The notes under the pieces were generated by a model, which was not told where the DNA came from, ran no database searches, and saw nothing but the letters and a program-made list of their open reading frames with translations. A program made the translations under genes and the position numbers. Positions 1 to 9,555 of a DNA stretch of 64,000 nucleotides are shown here, piece by piece; position 1 is the first letter of the stretch, and every line of letters starts with the position of its first letter. Source of the stretch: Saccharothrix violaceirubra (GTDB taxonomy: Bacteria > Actinomycetota > Actinomycetes > Mycobacteriales > Pseudonocardiaceae); the NCBI RefSeq assembly GCF_014203755.1, contig NZ_JACHJS010000001.1, positions 682,001 to 746,000 of the forward strand, written 5' to 3'.

Positions 1-2451
1 GACCGGTCGGCGGTCGACGTGTTCCGGTTCGAGGACCTGGTGGACGCCGCGCGGGACGCGCCCGACGAGGTCGCCGTCGGGCATCTGCGCGCGGCGTTGG
101 CGTTGTGGCGCGGCCCGGTGCTCGCGGACGTGCCCGGCGACCGGTTGCGCGAGGCGGTGTCGGCACGCCTGGACGAGGCGCGGTTGGTGGCCGTGCAGGA
201 GATGGGCACCCGGCTGCACCGTCTCGACAGGTCGGCCGAGGCGGTGTCCGTGCTGGCCGAGGCGGTGGCCGAGCACCCGTTGCGCGAACCGCTCGTGGCC
301 GCGTTGGTGCTGGCGTTGCACGGTGGTGGGCGGCAGGCCGAGGCGTTGGACGTCGTGCGCCGCACCCGCGAACGCCTCGCCGACGAGCTGGGCGTCGACC
401 CCGGCCCGGAGTTGCGGGACGCGTTCGAGCGCGTGCTCGCGGGCGACCGCCGGCCGGTGGAGAGCGTGCCCGCGCAACTGCCCCGCGAGCACCGGGGCTT
501 CGTCGGCCGGACGGACGAGCTGTCCGACCTCGACGCCGGCCACGACTCCGCGATCCACCTGCTGGTCGGACCCGCGGGCGTCGGCAAGACCGCGTTGGCG
601 CTGCGGTGGGCGCATCGCGTGGCCGCCGACTTCCCGGACGGGCAGCTCTTCGCCGACCTGCGCGGGTTCGACGAGACCGAGCCGCTGGATCCGGGCACGG
701 CGCTGGTCGGGTTCCTGCGCGCGTTCGGCGTGACCGACGCGCAGGTCGCGGCCGATCTCGAAGGCCGGGCCGCGCAGTTCCGGTCGCTGCTCGCGGACCG
801 GCGCGTGCTGGTGCTGCTGGACAACGCGCGGTCCGCGTCGCAGGTCAGACCCCTGCTGCCCGGCTCGGGACGGTGTCTGGTGCTGGTCACGAGCCGGCAC
901 CGGCTCGACGACCTCGTGGCGACCGAGGGCGCCACGGCGTTGGCCGTGCCGACGTTGCCCGAGGACAGCGCGGTGGACCTGCTCGCCGCGTTGCTCGGCC
1001 GGCAGCGCGTCGACGACGAACCCGACGCGGTCGCCGAGCTGACCGCGTTGTGCGACCGACTGCCGCTGGCGTTGCGCATCGCGGGCGCGCGGCTGGCGTC
1101 CCGGCCGCGCTGGACGATCCGGTCGTTGGTCGACGAACTGCGCGATGAGCAGCACCGGCTGGCGCTGCTGTCGCTGCCCGAGGCCGGACGGGGCGTGCAC
1201 GCGGCGCTCGCGGTGAGCTACCGGGAGCTGCCCGAGGGCGCGGCGCGGTTGTTCCGGACGTTGGGCCTGCACCCTGGGGCCGACCTGGACAGTTACACGG
1301 CGGCGGCGTTGCTGGACATCAACGTGGTGACCGCGCGGACGCACCTGCGCACGTTGGCCTACACGAACCTGTTGCACGAGACCACGCCCGACCGGTACGC
1401 GCGGCACGACCTGGTGCGGTTGTTCACCCGCCAGCTCGTGTCGGTGGAGTCCGAAGTGGACACCAAGGTGGCGCGGTTGCTGGACTACTACGTGTTCGTG
1501 GGGGATTCCGCGCGCACGCACCTGTCCGACCACGTGCGCCCGTTCCCGCCGCCCGAGCACGTGCCCGCGAGTCACCCGGCGTTGGACTCGCACGCGGCGG
1601 CGTTGGAGTGGTTCACGGTCGAGGAGCCGAACCTGCGGTCGGCGTTGGACGTCGCGTTGGCCGGCGGCGGCTTGCGGCGGACGTGGCAGCTCGCGTTGTG
1701 CCTGGACGCGTTCCACTTCCGGCGCGGCGACCGGTTGGACCGCGTGACGCTGTGCCGGATCGGCGCCCAGGCCGCGCGTCGGCTGGGCGACGCGCACGGG
1801 GAGGCGACGTTCCTGCTGCGCCTGGGGTCGACGCTGGCCGATCTCGGCCGGGTCGAGGAGGCGGTGGACGAGTGCACGCGGGCGGCGGAACTCGCGGGCG
1901 GCGACCGTGACCTGGAGTTGGCCGCGTCGGCGAACCTGGGGTACTGCCTGATGGCCGACGGGCGGCTCGACGAGGCGCAGCGGTGGATGACGACGGCGTT
2001 GGAGCTGTCCCGTGAGGTCGGGGACGAGCGGTCGCGGGTGGGCGTCCTCAACAACCTGGCCAACCTGTCGTTGCGTCGGCACGCGCCGGAGGAGGCGTTG
2101 CGGCACGCGACGGAGGCCCTGGGCCTGGTGTCCGCGGTGGCACCGTCCAAAGCGCACACGGCGACGTTGCACACGGTCGGCACGGCGTCGCAACAGTTAG
2201 GGCGGTTGCAGGTGGCCCTGGCGTCCTATCGCGAGGGCCTCGCCCTGGCCGAACGCCTGGGCGACCGGTACCAGGAGGCGCTGTGCCACCGGGGCATCGG
2301 CGACGTGCTCGAACGCCTGGACGACCTGGCCGGTGCCCGACCGCACTGGTTGGCGGCGTTGATCCGCTACCGCGACCTGGGACTGGCGGACGCGGACGAC
2401 CTGGCCGGCAAACTCGACCCGAACCTGACAGCACCTGTCAGGAATCGGTGA
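1..2451 (+). CDS. SARP/AfsR-like transcriptional regulator with BTAD, NB-ARC and TPR domains (5' end outside window)
   Basis: The frame is open from base 1, and the first visible residues lie inside a bacterial transcriptional activation domain (BTAD, residues about 1-140, with LALWRGPVLADV). The N-terminal winged-helix DNA-binding domain is therefore expected upstream, and the GTG at 19 is not a convincing start. An NB-ARC/STAND ATPase follows: Walker A GPAGVGKTALA near visible residue 190 and Walker B-like VLVLLDNA. The last third is TPR-like, with repeated A..LG..EEA patterns. Proteins of this architecture (AfsR, large SARPs) activate secondary-metabolite or development genes. No biosynthetic cluster is visible here, so its target is unknown. 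A DUF664 gene starts 12 bp after the stop and probably shares its transcript. Confidence 0.9.
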   Translation, partial: DRSAVDVFRFEDLVDAARDAPDEVAVGHLRAALALWRGPVLADVPGDRLREAVSARLDEARLVAVQEMGTRLHRLDRSAEAVSVLAEAVAEHPLREPLVAALVLALHGGGRQAEALDVVRRTRERLADELGVDPGPELRDAFERVLAGDRRPVESVPAQLPREHRGFVGRTDELSDLDAGHDSAIHLLVGPAGVGKTALALRWAHRVAADFPDGQLFADLRGFDETEPLDPGTALVGFLRAFGVTDAQVAADLEGRAAQFRSLLADRRVLVLLDNARSASQVRPLLPGSGRCLVLVTSRHRLDDLVATEGATALAVPTLPEDSAVDLLAALLGRQRVDDEPDAVAELTALCDRLPLALRIAGARLASRPRWTIRSLVDELRDEQHRLALLSLPEAGRGVHAALAVSYRELPEGAARLFRTLGLHPGADLDSYTAAALLDINVVTARTHLRTLAYTNLLHETTPDRYARHDLVRLFTRQLVSVESEVDTKVARLLDYYVFVGDSARTHLSDHVRPFPPPEHVPASHPALDSHAAALEWFTVEEPNLRSALDVALAGGGLRRTWQLALCLDAFHFRRGDRLDRVTLCRIGAQAARRLGDAHGEATFLLRLGSTLADLGRVEEAVDECTRAAELAGGDRDLELAASANLGYCLMADGRLDEAQRWMTTALELSREVGDERSRVGVLNNLANLSLRRHAPEEALRHATEALGLVSAVAPSKAHTATLHTVGTASQQLGRLQVALASYREGLALAERLGDRYQEALCHRGIGDVLERLDDLAGARPHWLAALIRYRDLGLADADDLAGKLDPNLTAPVRNR

Positions 2452-2463
2452 CAGGCTGACCCC

Positions 2464-2958
2464 ATGCCCGATTTCGTCCCGCCCGTGACCGACGAACGCC
2501 AAGCTCTGCTCGCGTACCTGGCCAAACAGCGCGAAGGCCTGCTCGCGACCACCAAGGGTCTGACCGACGAGCAGTTGACCCTGGCACCGACCGTGAGCGA
2601 CCTGTCGTTGGCCGGTCTGCTCAAGCACGCCGTGCGCACCGAGCGGCGGTGGATCGTCGCGGGCCTGGCCGGCCGGCCCCTGCCGGACCTGTGGCCGATC
2701 ACCGGGTGGGACCGGGAGTTCGTGCCGGACGAGGACGTGACCGGTCTGCGGGTCGCGTACGCGGAGGCCGCGCGGGAGACCGAGGAGATCGTCGGCGCGC
2801 TGCCGTCGTTGGACGAGCCGTGCCGGCTGCCGGACGCCCGCCAGTGGTCGGCCCGGTGGGTCCTGCTCCACCTGATCACCGAGACGGCCCACCACCTGGG
2901 GCACGCGGACATCGTGCGGGAGTCGATCGACGGGGCGAAGGCCGCCGACCTGAGCTGA
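2464..2958 (+). CDS. DinB-like DUF664 family protein
   Basis: This 164-residue protein has the four-helix pattern of the DUF664/DinB superfamily: an opening ERQALLAYLAKQREGLL, a central LSLAGLLKHAVRTERRW, and a closing VLLHLITETAHHLGHADIVRE. The conserved histidines (LLKHAV, HLITETAHHLGH) are the probable metal ligands. Members are often thiol-dependent transferases using mycothiol or bacillithiol, but the substrate here cannot be told. It begins 12 bp after the SARP-like gene and is probably co-transcribed. A short tandem-repeat block follows its stop. Confidence 0.85.
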   Translation: MPDFVPPVTDERQALLAYLAKQREGLLATTKGLTDEQLTLAPTVSDLSLAGLLKHAVRTERRWIVAGLAGRPLPDLWPITGWDREFVPDEDVTGLRVAYAEAARETEEIVGALPSLDEPCRLPDARQWSARWVLLHLITETAHHLGHADIVRESIDGAKAADLS

Positions 2959-2970
2959 CCCGCCCGGCTG

Positions 2971-3037
2971 CCCGAACGCACGACTCGCGGTGCCTGAACG
3001 CACGACTCGCGGTGTCCCAACGCATAACTCGCGCGTT
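2971..3037. repeat. 22-bp intergenic tandem repeat, block A (three units)
   Basis: Three consecutive 22-bp units start at 2971, 2993 and 3015. Each contains a GAACGCACGACTCGCGG-like core, and the third is degenerate (AACGCATAACTCGCGC). The block fills the gap between the DUF664 gene and the FAD dehydrogenase gene. Related blocks lie at 4713-4832, 5000-5080, 26481-26560 and 38960-39024. Confidence 0.85.
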
Positions 3038-3075
3038 CGCGGTTGCGACGGGGTGAACGGCACTAGACTCGGTTG

Positions 3076-4710
3076 ATGGACGCGGACGCCATCGTCGTCG
3101 GAGCCGGTCTCGCCGGGCTCGTCGCCACCGCCGAACTGGTCGACGCCGGCCGCAAGGTCATCCTCCTGGACCAGGAACCCGAAGCGTCCCTGGGCGGTCA
3201 GGCGTGGTGGTCATTCGGCGGGTTGTTCCTCGTCGACTCCCCCGAGCAGCGGCGCCTGCGCGTGCGCGACTCGGCCGAACTCGCCCTTCAGGACTGGCTG
3301 GGCTCGGCCGGGTTCGACCGCGACACCGACCACTGGCCACGGCAGTGGGCGCGGGCGTACGTGGAGTTCGCGTCCGGTGAGAAGCGGGCGTGGCTGCACG
3401 ACATGGGCGTGCGCTGGTTCCCCCTCGTGCAGTGGGCCGAACGCGGCGGCTACCTCGCCGACGGCCACGGCAACTCCGTGCCTCGATTCCATGTCACGTG
3501 GGGTACCGGTCCCGGGCTGGTCGAGCCGTTCGAACGGCGGGTCCGCGCCGGGGTGGAACGTGGTCTGGTCGACCTGCGGTTCCGCCACCGCGTCACCGGA
3601 CTGGGCACGGGCACGGTCACCGGCGAGATCCTCCGGGCCGACCCGGTCGGGCGGGGCGAGCCCAGTTCACGCGACGTCGTCGGCGAGTTCGAGCTGACCG
3701 CCCAGGCCGTGATCGTCACGTCCGGCGGCATCGGCGGCAATCCGGAGCTGGTCCGGAAGAACTGGCCCGCCCGCATGGGCACACCGCCCGCGCGCCTGCT
3801 GTCCGGCGTCCCCGACCACGTGGACGGCCGGATGCTCCAGGTCACCCGCGAGGCCGGCGGCAGCGTGATCAACGAAGACCGCATGTGGCACTACCCCGAG
3901 GGCATCGCCAACTACGCGCCCGTGTGGAGTGCGCACGGCATCCGCATCCTGCCCGGCCCGTCGTCGCTGTGGTTGGACGCGACCGGGCGGCGGCTGCCCG
4001 TGCCGTTGTTCCCCGGGTTCGACGCGTTGGGCGCGTTGGAGCACATCGTGAAGACCGGCCACGACCACTCGTGGTTCGTGCTCAACCGGCGGATCATCGG
4101 CAAGGAGTTCGCCCTGTCGGGTTCGGAGCAGAACCCCGACCTCACGGGCAAGGACGCCCGCCAGGTGCTCAAGCGCGCCCTGCCGGGCGCGGTCGCCCCG
4201 GTGGAGGCGTTCGCGAAGCGGTCGTCCGAGTTCGTGTTCGCCGCCACCCCCGCCGAGTTGGCCGCCGGCATGAACGCGTTGACCGGCACGGACGCCATCG
4301 ACCCGGCCGCGCTGGACCGCCTGATCCGCGAGCGCGACCGCCAGGTCCTGTCCGGACTGGGCAAGGACATGCAGATCAACGCCATGCGCGAGGCCCGCCG
4401 GTTCCTGACCGACAAGCTGATCCGCGTGGTCGAGCCCCATGCGCTGCTCGACCCCAAGGCCGGTCCGCTGATCGCCGTGCGGCTGTCGGTCCTCACCCGC
4501 AAGACGTTGGGCGGCCTGCACACCGACCTGTCGGCGCGGGTGTTGAAGGACGACGGCACCGTGCTCGACGGCGTCTACGCGGCGGGCGAAGCGGCCGGGT
4601 TCGGTGGTGGTGGCGTCCACGGCTACCGAGCCCTGGAAGGCACTTTCCTGGGTGGCTGCCTGTTCTCCGGCCGCATAGCCGGCCGCGCCGCCGCCGCAGC
4701 CGTCTCCTGA
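3076..4710 (+). CDS. FAD-binding dehydrogenase, ketosteroid-dehydrogenase/fumarate-reductase superfamily
   Basis: The protein (544 residues) starts with a Rossmann dinucleotide-binding motif, IVVGAGLAGLVATAEL, followed by the FAD-ribose acidic end (LLDQEP). Its C-terminus has the family's second FAD segment (GVYAAGEAAGFGGGGVHGY). The internal TLGGLHTD segment and overall length match actinobacterial proteins annotated as FAD-binding dehydrogenase, related to 3-ketosteroid delta-1-dehydrogenase. It probably oxidises an alicyclic ketone or similar substrate with FAD. No steroid-pathway neighbours are present, so the substrate is open. ATG 3076 is preferred over the adjoining in-frame TTG at 3073. 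Repeat blocks flank the gene on both sides. Confidence 0.87.
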   Translation: MDADAIVVGAGLAGLVATAELVDAGRKVILLDQEPEASLGGQAWWSFGGLFLVDSPEQRRLRVRDSAELALQDWLGSAGFDRDTDHWPRQWARAYVEFASGEKRAWLHDMGVRWFPLVQWAERGGYLADGHGNSVPRFHVTWGTGPGLVEPFERRVRAGVERGLVDLRFRHRVTGLGTGTVTGEILRADPVGRGEPSSRDVVGEFELTAQAVIVTSGGIGGNPELVRKNWPARMGTPPARLLSGVPDHVDGRMLQVTREAGGSVINEDRMWHYPEGIANYAPVWSAHGIRILPGPSSLWLDATGRRLPVPLFPGFDALGALEHIVKTGHDHSWFVLNRRIIGKEFALSGSEQNPDLTGKDARQVLKRALPGAVAPVEAFAKRSSEFVFAATPAELAAGMNALTGTDAIDPAALDRLIRERDRQVLSGLGKDMQINAMREARRFLTDKLIRVVEPHALLDPKAGPLIAVRLSVLTRKTLGGLHTDLSARVLKDDGTVLDGVYAAGEAAGFGGGGVHGYRALEGTFLGGCLFSGRIAGRAAAAAVS

Positions 4711-4712
4711 CT

Positions 4713-4832
4713 CCGCGAGTCCTCCACTCGGACACCCCGAAACACGCACTCAGGCACCCCCGATCGGGTGGCGGTCACCTTCGCAACCGCGCGAGTCATG
4801 CGTTCAGACACCGCGAGTTGTGCGTTCAGGCA
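4713..4832. repeat. 22-bp repeat, block B1 (four units, interrupted)
   Basis: Units read CCGCGAGT...GTTCAGACA on the plus strand. Two degenerate units lie at 4713-4756. After a gap come two well-kept units ending at about 4810 and 4832. The orientation is opposite to block A and to block B2. Confidence 0.75.
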
Positions 4833-4999
4833 CCCCGAACCAGGTGTCGGGGCATCCTCGACTTGGCCGCCGCGATCGGCGGCCAGGTCCGACCTCCGTC
4901 CGGTGTCTCTGATCCACCTGGCGGACTCGCCGACCCGTGCCGGCACCTTCCCCGGTGTTCGGGCAGCCTCCCCGCCCGCGTACGGCCCGGGACCGTGGG

Positions 5000-5080
5000 T
5001 GTCCGAACGCACGACTCGCGGTGTCTGAACGCATGACTCGCGCGGTTGTGGGTCGGGGTGCCTGAGTGGAGGACTCGCGG
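5000..5080. repeat. 22-bp repeat, block B2 (three units)
   Basis: Units start near 5000, 5022 and 5059 and have the GAACGCACGACTCGCGG-type orientation, as in block A. Together with B1 they form an inverted arrangement in the same intergenic region. Confidence 0.75.
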
Positions 5081-5257
5081 GTGGTCGGGCCGCCGGCCGG
5101 GGCGGTGGGGGAGTCCGGCCGGCCGACGGCGATCGGTCCAGTGCGCACCTGTCGACGTGTGGGGGGTCGGCGCGCCCGGTGCCTGAGGGGGAGGGGCACC
5201 GTGCGCGCCTCACGTCCGGCGCGGCGTCCTTGTACCGACCAGTAGTAGAACGGGGGA

Positions 5258-6052
5258 TCAACGCTCCGTGTTCCCGGCGTGGTGCGGGTCACTCGAAAAG
5301 CCTGATAGGAGGGCTTCGGTCTGCGTAACGTGATCACGGGCGGTGACCACCCGTGAGTAGGCTTCGGCCTCGGCCGTTCGTGCTGCCCGGAGCGCCCGTT
5401 CGGCCTCCGCGTGCACCCGTTCGGCCTCGGCACGGGTGTGTGACGCGTCCGTCAATGCCGACGTGGCGTCGGCCAGGGCGTGGCGCGCAGCGGTCAAGGT
5501 CGCAGCCAAGGTCGAGGGGGAGGTCGAGGTCGCGGAATCGGAGGAAGGTGCGGGCACGACGGGCAGCGGGCCGAATCCGGATGCCTCTTCGGCTTTCACC
5601 AGACGTCCCGCGCACAGCCGTTCCAGGAGTTCCGTGGTTGCCAGCGCCGCTGACAATGTTGCACGCACTTGGGCGACGGCCGAAGGTCCGAGGGGGTACC
5701 CCGACAATGCGGCCGAAGCGGTCGCCTCACGGGTCAAGTCCGAGATGAGCCGCCGTCGCTCCACGTCCAGCACGCGCAGTTCGTCGCCACGTCCCGCGGA
5801 CTGCGCCGAGTGCAGCGCGACCGCCAGTTCGGAAAGCGGTCGCAATGTGTCCGTCCGTGAAAGACTGTTGAGTGCCCACGCGGCCAGGGACGGCTTGCGC
5901 AACGCCGTGATCTCCTTGGCCAGCACGCCTTTCGCGGCCCGCGCGAACGACGTGCGCGCCGCGACGAAGGCCGCCGGCGGCAGGGCGTACAACCGTGCGG
6001 CCACCCGGTCGAGGGCGTCGGACTCCATGACGCGGACCAGTGTGCGCGGCAT
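5258..6052 (-). CDS. Hypothetical coiled-coil protein
   Basis: This is a soluble, Ala- and Arg-rich protein of about 264 residues with no signal peptide or membrane segment. The N-terminal part has the pattern ARLYALPPAAFVAARTSFARAA, which I recognise from an uncharacterised actinobacterial family. The last 90 residues form a continuous helix rich in Ala, Glu and Arg, probably a coiled coil. I cannot assign a function. The start is uncertain: ATG codons at 6067, 6052 and 6028 are in frame. The one at 6052 has a weak GGGTGG upstream, but 6028 would give the family-like N-terminus. It is transcribed away from the subtilase gene. Confidence 0.65.
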   Translation of the reverse strand: MPRTLVRVMESDALDRVAARLYALPPAAFVAARTSFARAAKGVLAKEITALRKPSLAAWALNSLSRTDTLRPLSELAVALHSAQSAGRGDELRVLDVERRRLISDLTREATASAALSGYPLGPSAVAQVRATLSAALATTELLERLCAGRLVKAEEASGFGPLPVVPAPSSDSATSTSPSTLAATLTAARHALADATSALTDASHTRAEAERVHAEAERALRAARTAEAEAYSRVVTARDHVTQTEALLSGFSSDPHHAGNTER

Positions 6053-6309
6053 CGTGCCCACCCGCATTTTGTTACGGTCCGAAGAGGTGGAAAGCGGTTT
6101 TGACCGTTGACAGGCGTTGACTTTCCGGCCGGTCGGCTCTTGACTGGGTCAAGGGTGACCGTTTCGTAGTGGAACGGCACTCGAAGCGTGCTCGCGCAAT
6201 CCACCGAACAGTCCAATGTGGATTCTTCTATTGCGCTGTTCGTCCTATTGTCCGCGCTCCCCGGGAGAGATGTGCTTGCGCCAATCTTTCCCCACGAAGG
6301 GTTTGCGCC

Positions 6310-9300
6310 GTGATCAACTCAGGAAGCCGGTGGAGACACCGCACCAGTGCGGCCTTGCTGGCCGCCGTGCTGGGTACGACTGGGTTCGGCTTCGCCGCCG
6401 CTCCGGCCGTCGCACAGGAAGCGCAGGGGACGCCGACCGCGCCCGCTGACAAGCAGCTCGACAAGCAGGACCGCGCGCGGGTCGCCGAGGCCGAGAAGGC
6501 CGGCAAGCCGAACGTCACCCTCCTGGTCGCCGCCGAACCCGGCAAGGTCGACACCGCGGTCAACGAGCTCAAGGCGCTTGGTGGCGTGGTCGAGTCCACC
6601 GAGCGCGACGTCGAATACGTCAAGGTCTCGATTCCGCGCGACAAGGCCGAGAAGGCCGCGAAGCTCGACTCCGTGCAGGCCGTCGACGTCGACGGCCTGG
6701 TGGCGCTGGACAACCCGCGCCCCGAGGGCTCCCAGGCCCCGCTGCCGCAGAAGGCGCCGGATGCCAAGACGCCCCGCAAGAACCCGTACATGCCGATCCA
6801 GGACACCCTGGCCGCGGAGTTCCTCCAGGACCACCCGAAGTGGGACGGCCGGGGCACCACGATCGCGATCCTCGACTCGGGTGTCGACCTCGACCACCCC
6901 GCGCTGAAGACCACGACGACCGGTGAGACCAAGATCGTCGACTGGTACAACGCCAACGCCACCAACTCCGGCGACGGCAGCTGGGTCCAGGTCGCGGGCC
7001 GCTACAACGGCTCGTTCAAGGTCGGCGCCACGACCTACAAGGCGCCCGCCACCGGCGGTCCGTTCAGCTTCGGCAACTTCGCCGAGACCGCGGGCGACTT
7101 CGGTACCGCCGCCAGCGAGACCGGCGGCGACCTGAACCGCGACGGCGACAAGGCCGACTCGTTCGGCGTCCTCCAGGACGTGTCGACCAAGGAAGTCCGG
7201 GTCGACGTCGACCAGGACGGCGACTTCACCGACGAGAAGCCGCTGATCGACTACAAGTACAAGAAGGACGTCGGCCACTTCGGTACCGACAACCCGGCCA
7301 CGCCGGTGCTCGACACCGTGGCGTTCGTCGTGCAGACCGACCGCTCGATCTACGACAACGCGGGCACCGCGTACGTCAACATCGGCATCGCGGGCGCGGC
7401 GCACGGCACCCACGTCGCGGGCATCACCGCGGCCAACGGCCTGTTCGGCGGCAAGGCGTCCGGCGCGGCGCCCGGCGCGAAGCTGCTGTCGGTCAAGGTC
7501 TGCCTGTCCACGCCGTCCTGCACCAGCAGCGGCCTGATCGACGGTGTCCTCTACGCGGCACGCAACGGCGCCGACGTCGTGAACATCTCGATCGGCGGCC
7601 TGCCGGCGCTCAACGACGGCAACAACGCGCGTGCGGAGCTGTACAACCGCACGATCGCCGAGTACAACGTCCAGCTCTTCATCTCGGCGGGCAACAGCGG
7701 TGCCGGCGCCAACTCGGTCGGCGACCCGTCGGTCGCGACCGACGCCGTCTCCGTCGGTTCCTACATCACCGACGACACCTGGCTGTCCAACTACGGCTCG
7801 GTGACCAAGCAGGCCGAGTCGCTGCACAGCTTCTCGTCGCGCGGTCCGGCCGAGGACGGCGGCTTCAAGCCGAACATCGTCGCGCCCGGCTCGGCGATCT
7901 CCACGATCCCGCAGTGGCAGCAGCCCGGCCCGGTCGCGGGCACGTACGCCCTGCCCGCCGGCTACGCCATGTTCAACGGCACGTCGATGGCCGCCCCCCA
8001 GGCGACCGGTGCCGCCGCGCTGCTGGTGAGCGCGTACAAGGCCGTGCACAAGAACGAGAAGCCGACCGCGTACCAGCTGCGCAACGCGATCTACTCGTCC
8101 GCCCGGTTCGTGTCGACCCTGGGCGCGTACGAGCAGGGCGCGGGTCTGTTCCAGACCAGCAAGGCGTGGGAGTCGCTGGACGCGCACGAGAACACCCAGG
8201 CCGTCACCACGGCCGTCGCGGTGAACACCGTGCTCGCCCCGCTGCTGAAGACGCCGGGTGTCGGCGTCGGCATCCACGACCGTGAGGGCGTGAAGGCGGG
8301 TTCGTCCTACACCCGCACCTACACCCTGACCCGGACCACCGGCCCGGACACCAACCAGCAGTTCCACGTGAAGTGGGTCGGCAACGACGGCACCTTCACG
8401 TCGAAGGCCCTGGTCAGCCTGCCGCTGAACACGCCGGTCCAGTTCGAGGTCAAGGTCAACCCGAAGAAGTCGGGCGTCCACTCGGCGCTGCTGAAGCTGG
8501 ACAACCCGGCCACGCGCGGCACGGACGTCTTCACGCTCAACACCGTGTTCGCGGCCGACGAGTTCACCGCGGCGGGCAAGTTCGCCGTCACCAAGACCGG
8601 TGAGCTGCCGCGCAACCAGTCGCACCGCTTCTGGGTGACCGTCCCGGCGGGCACCAGCGCGCTGAAGGTCGACCTGACCGGCGGCGGCGACGCGGGCAAG
8701 GGCCAGATCCGGTTCCTGCGCTACGACCCGTACGGCGTGCCGACCGACGCCAACTCGTCGACCAACTGCTACATCCCCGACGCGGGTGCGGGCTGCGCCA
8801 CCGGTGCCGCCAACAGCCGCACGGTCAGCAACCCGCTGCCCGGCGTGTGGGAGATCGTGCTGGAGTCGCGTCGTACCTCCGACGCCGACCTGACGAAGTA
8901 CTCGGTCACCGCCTCGGTGCTGGGCACATCGATCAGCCCGAACCCGGACAAGCTGGCCTCGGTCACCGCCGGTACGCCGGTCGACCGCTCGTACACGGTG
9001 ACCAACACGCTGGCGTCGTTCACCGGCCGCCTGGCCGGCGGTGCGCTGGACAGCGCGAAGATCGCCCGTCCGTCCATCGCGGACGGCACGTCGCAGGTCT
9101 ACGACGTGACGGTGCCCGCGGGTGCCACCTCGCTGACCGCGACGATCGGCAAGCCCGCCGACATCTCGGCCGACCTCGACCTGACGGTCTACAACTGCAC
9201 CACGGGTTCGTGCGTGCAGGCGGGGCAGCAGGCGGACGGCGACTCCGAGGAGTCGGTGACGCTGGCGAACCCGGCCGCCGGTCTGTGGAAGGTCGTCGTG

Positions 9301-9555
9301 GACGGCTACGCGGTGCCGGCCGGCACCACGGAGTACGACTACATCGACGTGTTCGCGGCTCCGGGCCTGGGCACCGTGACCGTGACCGACTCGGACGCGA
9401 ACCGCGCCGCCGGCGCCTCGTGGACCGTGCCGGGCACGGTGACCGCCACCGGCCAGCCGGGTGCGGGTCGGGTGCTGCGCGGTGAGCTGACCGTGCGCGC
9501 CGAGGGTGGCGCGGTCGTCGGCCGCGGCGCCGTGATCGTGGAGAACGTGGTCTGA
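6310..9555 (+). CDS. Secreted subtilisin-like serine protease (S8 family)
   Basis: GTG 6310 is chosen as the start. It gives an Arg-rich signal peptide (hydrophobic stretch ending APAVAQ near residue 36), and a GAAGG-type ribosome site lies upstream. A propeptide-like region (about 69-130) precedes the catalytic domain. The triad is visible: Asp189 in AILDSGVDLDHP, His365 in AAHGTHVAG and Ser559 in NGTSMAAP. The Asp-His interval of about 175 residues is very long, as in tripeptidyl-peptidase-II-type subtilases. It contains DLNRDGDKAD and DVDQDGDFTD, which look like calcium-binding loops. The C-terminal 450 residues are beta-rich, with pre-peptidase-like modules. The predicted role is extracellular protein degradation. 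Its stop codon abuts that of the convergent methyltransferase. Confidence 0.93.
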   Translation: MINSGSRWRHRTSAALLAAVLGTTGFGFAAAPAVAQEAQGTPTAPADKQLDKQDRARVAEAEKAGKPNVTLLVAAEPGKVDTAVNELKALGGVVESTERDVEYVKVSIPRDKAEKAAKLDSVQAVDVDGLVALDNPRPEGSQAPLPQKAPDAKTPRKNPYMPIQDTLAAEFLQDHPKWDGRGTTIAILDSGVDLDHPALKTTTTGETKIVDWYNANATNSGDGSWVQVAGRYNGSFKVGATTYKAPATGGPFSFGNFAETAGDFGTAASETGGDLNRDGDKADSFGVLQDVSTKEVRVDVDQDGDFTDEKPLIDYKYKKDVGHFGTDNPATPVLDTVAFVVQTDRSIYDNAGTAYVNIGIAGAAHGTHVAGITAANGLFGGKASGAAPGAKLLSVKVCLSTPSCTSSGLIDGVLYAARNGADVVNISIGGLPALNDGNNARAELYNRTIAEYNVQLFISAGNSGAGANSVGDPSVATDAVSVGSYITDDTWLSNYGSVTKQAESLHSFSSRGPAEDGGFKPNIVAPGSAISTIPQWQQPGPVAGTYALPAGYAMFNGTSMAAPQATGAAALLVSAYKAVHKNEKPTAYQLRNAIYSSARFVSTLGAYEQGAGLFQTSKAWESLDAHENTQAVTTAVAVNTVLAPLLKTPGVGVGIHDREGVKAGSSYTRTYTLTRTTGPDTNQQFHVKWVGNDGTFTSKALVSLPLNTPVQFEVKVNPKKSGVHSALLKLDNPATRGTDVFTLNTVFAADEFTAAGKFAVTKTGELPRNQSHRFWVTVPAGTSALKVDLTGGGDAGKGQIRFLRYDPYGVPTDANSSTNCYIPDAGAGCATGAANSRTVSNPLPGVWEIVLESRRTSDADLTKYSVTASVLGTSISPNPDKLASVTAGTPVDRSYTVTNTLASFTGRLAGGALDSAKIARPSIADGTSQVYDVTVPAGATSLTATIGKPADISADLDLTVYNCTTGSCVQAGQQADGDSEESVTLANPAAGLWKVVVDGYAVPAGTTEYDYIDVFAAPGLGTVTVTDSDANRAAGASWTVPGTVTATGQPGAGRVLRGELTVRAEGGAVVGRGAVIVENVV

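Larger units (their letters stand above)
4711..5257. other. Non-coding stretch carrying two opposed repeat blocks
   Basis: This 547-bp gap lies between the FAD dehydrogenase and the convergent coiled-coil gene. No ORF in it looks real. Its recognisable content is two blocks of the 22-bp repeat family in opposite orientation (4713-4832 and 5000-5080), separated by about 170 bp. The blocks could pair as a large imperfect stem. The remainder, 5081-5257, shows no feature I recognise. Confidence 0.6.

Noticed and set aside
6319..8625. A 768-codon antisense frame across the subtilase gene
   Set aside because: Composition is Arg/Val/Gly-rich shadow coding. There is no domain or ribosome site, and the opposite strand has a clear protease.
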